Assembly: GCF_017355935.1 (NCBI RefSeq) | Contig: NZ_JAFIQT010000003.1 | Span: 1 to 64,000 of the forward strand | From: Telluribacter humicola | GTDB lineage: Bacteria; Bacteroidota; Bacteroidia; Cytophagales; Spirosomataceae | Direction of reading: 5' to 3' | DNA: 64,000 nt | Shown: positions 59,958 to 64,000 of the stretch, in pieces | Position numbering within the stretch: position 1 is the first letter of the stretch | How the letters are laid out: each line of letters starts with the position of its first letter | Translations under genes and position numbers: made by a program | Notes under the pieces: generated by a model | Told to the model about the DNA's origin: nothing | The model's input: the letters and a program-made list of their open reading frames with translations, nothing else | The model's database searches: none

Positions 59958-60425
59958 ATGTTTAAATTTCTACGTGCCCTGATCCTGCTGGTACTCCCCT
60001 GGATCATGGTCAGTTGCTACGACTGTGGCCCTATGGGCGAACCGTTTGTTGACATCAGCCTGTCCCCAAAAAATCAATTAGTACGAATAAGCGCATTGGG
60101 CGCCAAGACTGACTCGCTATTCCGCCTGGACACTCTATCATCATTCGGATACCATGGCCAACTCCCCATCTCCCTGCTTCAGGATAGTACTACCTTTCTT
60201 TTCTACTTTCCTAACCACGTTGATACCCTTACCCTTTACTACCAACGGGTATTTGATGAGAGTAAGACATGTGGCTACTACAATGACATCAAGGCGCCTG
60301 TAAGGGGTCCCTCCTACCGAAGTACCTTTCCTGGTGTCCATGTAGAATATTATCCGTATCAGGGTTCGACGGCGCCCGGCCGTTATTTCCCGAGAGGTAT
60401 CCACATCAATATTCAGAATCAATAA
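59958..60425 (+). CDS. Lipoprotein, hypothetical
   Basis: 155 residues. Lipobox 'WIMVSC' (Cys20) followed by 'YDCGP'. The rest is beta-rich and probably outer-membrane associated. Stop overlaps the next ATG (TAATG), so translation is coupled to the outer-membrane-like protein. The paired arrangement recalls the DUF6452-DUF6048 pairs of Flavobacteriia, but I cannot confirm that. Confidence 0.65.
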   Translation: MFKFLRALILLVLPWIMVSCYDCGPMGEPFVDISLSPKNQLVRISALGAKTDSLFRLDTLSSFGYHGQLPISLLQDSTTFLFYFPNHVDTLTLYYQRVFDESKTCGYYNDIKAPVRGPSYRSTFPGVHVEYYPYQGSTAPGRYFPRGIHINIQNQ

Positions 60426-61138
60426 TGAAAACACTACGTAAAGCACTGTGGATGCTGCTATGGCTTCCTTACCTACTGGTACACCCGGTTCATGGGCAGG
60501 TTACCGAAGTAGATACCACTTCAAAAAGTACCCATGCAAGTCAAGCGGGTAGTAAGTTCTCTGTGGGGTTAGATGTATTCAAAAATATCCCTTTGTGGCT
60601 CCAGGGAAATAAAGCTCCTATCTTCATAGAAGATAATGGTACCCAACATGACCGGCTCATTCTGGAAGTAGCGCTTCGTAAAAAGATAGATGAGGCTCAC
60701 CACGCAGTAGCCTTGCTGGGATATACCCAGCTGGATGTTATACATTCGCGGGGAACACAAGATCGTAATCAGATAAAGGGCTGGTACATAAAGGGGGGCA
60801 AGGAGCGACCTATGTACGAGGGAGGCAAGCAAGCTCATATTGGTCTGCTGGGGATGGCTACCTTCTGCCAGTACCACACGTATCTCCGCTATTCGGGTCC
60901 CACCTACGGTGACTACACGGAGCACCGCCTCATCAACAACATTGGCATTGGGGCGGAGCCTTACTTTGCTTTTGATTTCTTTCCAGACTCCCGCTGGATG
61001 CTACGCTGGGTTACCCGTCTGAACTTTCACTACCGCCTGTTCGGCGAGGGGTACACCCCTTACTATCCCGGTATCGGTATTACGACTGGCTATAACTTTA
61101 CCATGTCGGCAGGTACTACCTTGCAATTACATTATTAA
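60425..61138 (+). CDS. Putative outer-membrane protein, hypothetical
   Basis: 237 residues. Signal peptide about 1-24 ('LWMLLWLPYLLVHPVHGQ'). Many alternating aromatic strands ('HIGLLGMATFCQYHTYLRYSG', 'WMLRWVTRLNFHYRLFG') and C-terminal aromatic/Tyr ('TLQLHY'), typical of small outer-membrane beta-barrels. Coupled to the lipoprotein gene, suggesting they act together. Confidence 0.65.
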   Translation: MKTLRKALWMLLWLPYLLVHPVHGQVTEVDTTSKSTHASQAGSKFSVGLDVFKNIPLWLQGNKAPIFIEDNGTQHDRLILEVALRKKIDEAHHAVALLGYTQLDVIHSRGTQDRNQIKGWYIKGGKERPMYEGGKQAHIGLLGMATFCQYHTYLRYSGPTYGDYTEHRLINNIGIGAEPYFAFDFFPDSRWMLRWVTRLNFHYRLFGEGYTPYYPGIGITTGYNFTMSAGTTLQLHY

Positions 61139-61243
61139 TTTAAAGGCCGTTAATCAGGCAGCCACTCCATTATATCTATTTCTGTTCTACAATACATTTT
61201 ATTTATGTAAATTTCTCCTGTCACACACTCTACTCCTCATCCT

Positions 61244-61687
61244 ATGACTCCCGATCAGGCTTTTCAGATCGCTAACCTGCTGGTACTGCCCCAGTGGTTG
61301 CTCATGGTAGTCGCGCCGCGCTGGCGTGTTACTCTGTGGCTGGTGAGATCTTTCATAATCCCGGTGCTGCTGGCGGTACTGTACGCTCTGTACCTGTTTG
61401 ATGGCGGTCCCATTGATTTCGCGGCTTTTGGTACGTTGGATGGTATAAAGGGTCTTTTCCGGAACGGAGGGGATGGTGTCATGCTGGCGGGCTGGATTCA
61501 TTACCTGGCTTTTGACCTGGTGGCGGGTAGTGTAGTGCTGCGCGACGCGCAGGAAAAAGAGATTCCCCACTGGTTGATCATAGTACCGCTGCTATTCTGC
61601 TTTATGCTGGGCCCTATCGGTCTGCTGCTGTACTGTCTTATCCGTACTATCCGACTACCAGGTACTGTACTCTCTCCTGAGAAGTAA
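61244..61687 (+). CDS. ABA4-like (DUF4281) membrane protein
   Basis: 147 residues with four membrane helices. 'QIANLLVLPQWLLMVVAPRWRVT' and 'MLAGWIHYLAFDLVAGSVVLRDAQ...IPHWLIIVPLLFCFMLGPIGLLLY' are the ABA4/DUF4281 signatures (W-x-H-Y-x-x-F-D and G-P-x-G). Plant ABA4 is needed for neoxanthin formation; the bacterial role is unknown, perhaps carotenoid related. Confidence 0.88.
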   Translation: MTPDQAFQIANLLVLPQWLLMVVAPRWRVTLWLVRSFIIPVLLAVLYALYLFDGGPIDFAAFGTLDGIKGLFRNGGDGVMLAGWIHYLAFDLVAGSVVLRDAQEKEIPHWLIIVPLLFCFMLGPIGLLLYCLIRTIRLPGTVLSPEK

Positions 61688-61775
61688 AATTGCCCCGCGG
61701 GTAGCACCCCTCGGCTTTCGTTACTACCTTTGTGCCGAACACACTGACGCCTGGTATAGTAGCGTTACTCTCTTG

Positions 61776-62177
61776 ATGAAGAACTCCAGCAGACAATGGG
61801 TGGCCCTGAGCTTACTGTTTCTGATGCTTGTGAAAGCATGGGTGATGCCCCTGTTGTACATCGACTACGAACTTCGACGCGACTACATCATCAAAAATCT
61901 GTGCGTCAACCGCACCCGGCCTCAGCTACAATGTAACGGCAAGTGCTACCTGGCCAAACGCATGGCCGCTACCCGCAAACAGGAAGAGCGCCAGGCCGAG
62001 CAAAGCTTCATGTACAACCTGCTCGTTCAGGTAGCGGAGGGGTGGGATCATCCATCGCTCTTTCAGATTCCCGGGCAGAGCGTAGTATCTGAGAACTCCC
62101 CGGCTTTTTCCTACTCGACCTCGTTAGTTTCTTCCACAGCCGTCGCGGACATCTTTCATCCCCCGTCGGTAGTCTAG
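61776..62177 (+). CDS. Small Cys-containing membrane-anchored protein, hypothetical
   Basis: 133 residues from the ATG at 61776 (a TTG at 61773 precedes it). N-terminal hydrophobic segment (about 8-28), then a conserved motif 'LLYIDYELRRDYIIKNLCVN' and 'LQCNGKCYLAKRM' with three Cys. I associate this motif with Bacteroidota proteins found near metal-uptake genes; here it directly precedes the MbnP/MbnH pair. Its start is ~44 bases after a TACCTTTG box (61725-61732). Confidence 0.6.
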   Translation: MKNSSRQWVALSLLFLMLVKAWVMPLLYIDYELRRDYIIKNLCVNRTRPQLQCNGKCYLAKRMAATRKQEERQAEQSFMYNLLVQVAEGWDHPSLFQIPGQSVVSENSPAFSYSTSLVSSTAVADIFHPPSVV

Positions 62178-62311
62178 TATCTACTTCTTTTATTTTCTAA
62201 ATAAGCACCTGCTGTATAGTAGGCTGTTACGGCTTGTACCGTGACTGACCTATTCATTAGCATCGGGTACTACTTCTATTTATTTCTCATCATTAAATTA
62301 CCTGCATTCCC

Positions 62312-63145
62312 ATGAAAGGTCTTTCATACTCTATTTATAGCTTTTTTGTTGCCTTTACTTTCTCTGCATTTCTACTGGCCTGTAACAACTCCGATGATGT
62401 ACCGCCTACGGGTACGGGTGAGGTTACACTAGAATTTGATAATGTAGCCGGCACCAAAAATCTAGTCTTGGGCAGTGGTACTTACCAAAACGCCGCGGGT
62501 GAAAGCTTTACCGTAGATATCCTCAATTACTTTGTATCCAATATCAAGCTCCTGCGTGCCGATGGCACCCACTATACCGTACCGCAGGACTCCAGCTACT
62601 TCCTGATCCGGGAAGCGGAGCGGGAGTCGCAGTTTGTGAAGCTGAAAAACATTCCGGCCGGAGAATACGTGGGCGTAGAGTTCGTGGTGGGAGTGGATAG
62701 CCTGCGTTCGGTATCAGATATCAGCAAGCGTACGGGAGTACTGGATCCAGCCGATGCTTCACACGAAGGCAACAGCATGTACTGGTCCTGGAACTCGGGC
62801 TATATATTCCTGAAGATGGAAGGCACCTCCCCCCAGGCTCAAACCGACGCCGCGGGCAATCGCAAATTCAGGTACCATATCGGCGGCTTTGGTGGGTATA
62901 GCGCTCCTACATTTAATAATATCCGCACCGTACGGCTTCAGTTTGGGTCTGATAAGGCGCAAGTAAGCCCCGGCTCCTCCCCCGAAATACACCTGCTGGC
63001 GGATATTCTTAAGATCTTTAACGGACCGACTCAGATAAGCCTGGCTACTAACCCGACGGTGATGGTATCTCCCTATTCGACTACCATCGCCAACAACTAC
63101 CTTAACATGTTCAGCTACGACCACATGCACGTTCATAATGATTAG
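62312..63145 (+). CDS. MbnP-family copper-associated lipoprotein
   Basis: 277 residues. Lipobox 'AFLLAC' (Cys24) followed by 'NNSDD', an acidic surface-export-like motif. MbnP features: 'VTLEFDNVAGTKNLVLG', 'FTVDILNYFVSNIKL', 'DSSYFLIREAE', 'SMYWSWNSGYIFLKMEG' (the conserved W, whose oxidation to kynurenine forms the copper site in methanotroph MbnP), 'FRYHIGGFGG' and C-terminal His ('YDHMHVHND'). Paired with the di-haem peroxidase downstream. Function: periplasmic or surface copper binding (family inference). Confidence 0.88.
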   Translation: MKGLSYSIYSFFVAFTFSAFLLACNNSDDVPPTGTGEVTLEFDNVAGTKNLVLGSGTYQNAAGESFTVDILNYFVSNIKLLRADGTHYTVPQDSSYFLIREAERESQFVKLKNIPAGEYVGVEFVVGVDSLRSVSDISKRTGVLDPADASHEGNSMYWSWNSGYIFLKMEGTSPQAQTDAAGNRKFRYHIGGFGGYSAPTFNNIRTVRLQFGSDKAQVSPGSSPEIHLLADILKIFNGPTQISLATNPTVMVSPYSTTIANNYLNMFSYDHMHVHND

Positions 63146-63152
63146 CGATACT

Positions 63153-64000
63153 ATGAATCTTCTTCGTCTTTCCCTCTACGGTATACTGCTTTGTGTTGGC
63201 CTCATCCAGCTGTCCTGCCGGTCGGAGCAGGAGAGCCCGGAGCCGGAGCCGATTACTAAGCCCACCCCTTACACCTGGACCAAGCCCCGCCAATTTCCGG
63301 AGCCGGTGTATGACTTTCAGGCCAATCCGCTGACGGCGGAGGGCGTGGAGCTGGGCAAGTTCCTGTTTTACGACGGTATCCTGTCCCGCAACGGTCTCAT
63401 TGGCTGCGGTACCTGCCACCAGCAGTCCTCGGCCTTTACGCACCACGGACACGACCTCAGCCACGGGGTAGATGACAGGCTGGGCAAGCGAAACGCGCAG
63501 GCCGTGCAGAATATGGCCTGGAGCGCGGTGTTCTTCTGGGACGGGGGCGTCCATAACCTGGACTTCGTCCCCTTCAATGCCATCGAGAATGAGGTGGAGA
63601 TGGACGAAAAGGTCGGGAATGTACTGGATAAACTCCGTAAGAGTCCCGACTATCCGAAGCGGTTCCGATCGGCGTTTAGTAGTGAAGAGATTACGACCGA
63701 GCGTATGATGAAAGCCTTGTCGCAGTTTATGCTCACGATGGTGTCGGCCACTTCGCGCTACGACTACTACACCATGGGTGACGCCTCCGCGCTCAACGCG
63801 CAGGAGCGGCAGGGACTGGCCTTATTTAAGCAGCACTGCAGCTCCTGCCACAGCGGCGAACTATTCACCGACCACAGCTTCCGGAACAATGGCCTCCGTC
63901 CACTCCCCGGCAACGACCTGGGTCGCTTTGACGTTACGCAGGTTGAAGCGGATCGTTATAAATTTAAGGTACCTAGCCTGCGCAATGTAGGCCTTTCGTC
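63153..64000 (+). CDS. MbnH/cytochrome-c-peroxidase-like di-haem lipoprotein, cut by the window end
   Basis: At least 282 residues; the frame stays open to the right edge. Lipobox 'LIQLSC' (Cys22). Two haem-binding sites: 'CGTCHQQ' (C85, C88, H89) and 'CSSCHSG' (C229, C232, H233). 'FFWDGGVHNLD' and 'PLPGNDLGRFDVT', 'KFKVPSLRNV' are typical of the cytochrome-c-peroxidase/MauG family. An in-frame ATG at 63138 is an alternative start overlapping mbnP. In MbnP/MbnH pairs the peroxidase oxidises a Trp of MbnP. Confidence 0.9.
   Translation, partial: MNLLRLSLYGILLCVGLIQLSCRSEQESPEPEPITKPTPYTWTKPRQFPEPVYDFQANPLTAEGVELGKFLFYDGILSRNGLIGCGTCHQQSSAFTHHGHDLSHGVDDRLGKRNAQAVQNMAWSAVFFWDGGVHNLDFVPFNAIENEVEMDEKVGNVLDKLRKSPDYPKRFRSAFSSEEITTERMMKALSQFMLTMVSATSRYDYYTMGDASALNAQERQGLALFKQHCSSCHSGELFTDHSFRNNGLRPLPGNDLGRFDVTQVEADRYKFKVPSLRNVGLS

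Overview
The window comes from a chromosome of a Bacteroidota bacterium, most likely order Cytophagales (Spirosomataceae/Cytophagaceae-like). Evidence: Bacteroidota-type -7 promoter boxes (TAnnTTTG), a DUF2911 protein, YtxH and YCF48-like secreted proteins, an OmpA porin with a thrombospondin-type calcium repeat, a bacillithiol-reductase-like flavoprotein, and M56 peptidases fused to TonB C-terminal domains. GC content is near 50 percent except for the first ~3.2 kb, which is clearly AT-rich. The species cannot be named from sequence alone.

Layout. (1) 1-3.3 kb: accessory island ending at a tRNA-Asn gene. It holds the end of a probable IS21-family element cutting into a mobile-element primase, a small zinc-finger protein, and a two-gene ATPase + Toprim (DUF4276-like) module resembling split OLD-type defence systems. 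(2) 3.4-9.0 kb: core genes (PH-like protein, rsmG, a membrane glycosyltransferase, tgt) and a highly expressed OmpA porin. (3) 9.1-28.3 kb: one long, tightly packed surface-polysaccharide operon: UDP-sugar dehydrogenase, UDP-galactopyranose mutase, Wza-like export lipoprotein, PHP-type phosphatase, Wzc-like tyrosine kinase, a five-gene ulosonate/sialate-like cassette (NeuB-like, NeuA-like, Gfo/Idh, SDR, KdsC-like), flippase, methyltransferase, acetyltransferase, glycosyltransferases and a polymerase. (4) 28.3-29.6 kb: gene-poor stretch with a few tiny membrane-peptide ORFs. (5) 29.7-41.8 kb: housekeeping genes (dnaG, pabB/pabC, priA, pyk) with small secreted or stress proteins.

(6) 42.0-53.8 kb is the most unusual region. 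A BlaI-type repressor is followed by a tandem array of five intact M56 (BlaR1-like) membrane metallopeptidases, one internally deleted copy and one 13-codon stub. In every array member that retains its C-terminal half, the classical penicillin-binding sensor is replaced by a TonB C-terminal domain, often with a carboxypeptidase-regulatory-like domain and, in two copies, a TonB-receptor-plug-like tail. An OmpA-like gene has been placed between two copies of the array leader, and a free secreted TonB_C protein closes the array. Most copies carry a lipobox-like Cys at the end of the last membrane helix. ExbB and ExbD, the motor proteins of TonB systems, lie 4-5 kb further on. (7) 53.9-64 kb: a Tat-exported enolase-superfamily protein, a haem-binding sorbosone-dehydrogenase-like protein, exbBD, small membrane proteins and lipoproteins, and an MbnP/MbnH-type copper-associated lipoprotein and di-haem peroxidase pair that runs off the right edge.

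The best candidate for an undescribed system is the BlaI / M56-TonB_C array; the second is the ATPase-Toprim pair beside tRNA-Asn; the third is the variant ulosonate cassette.
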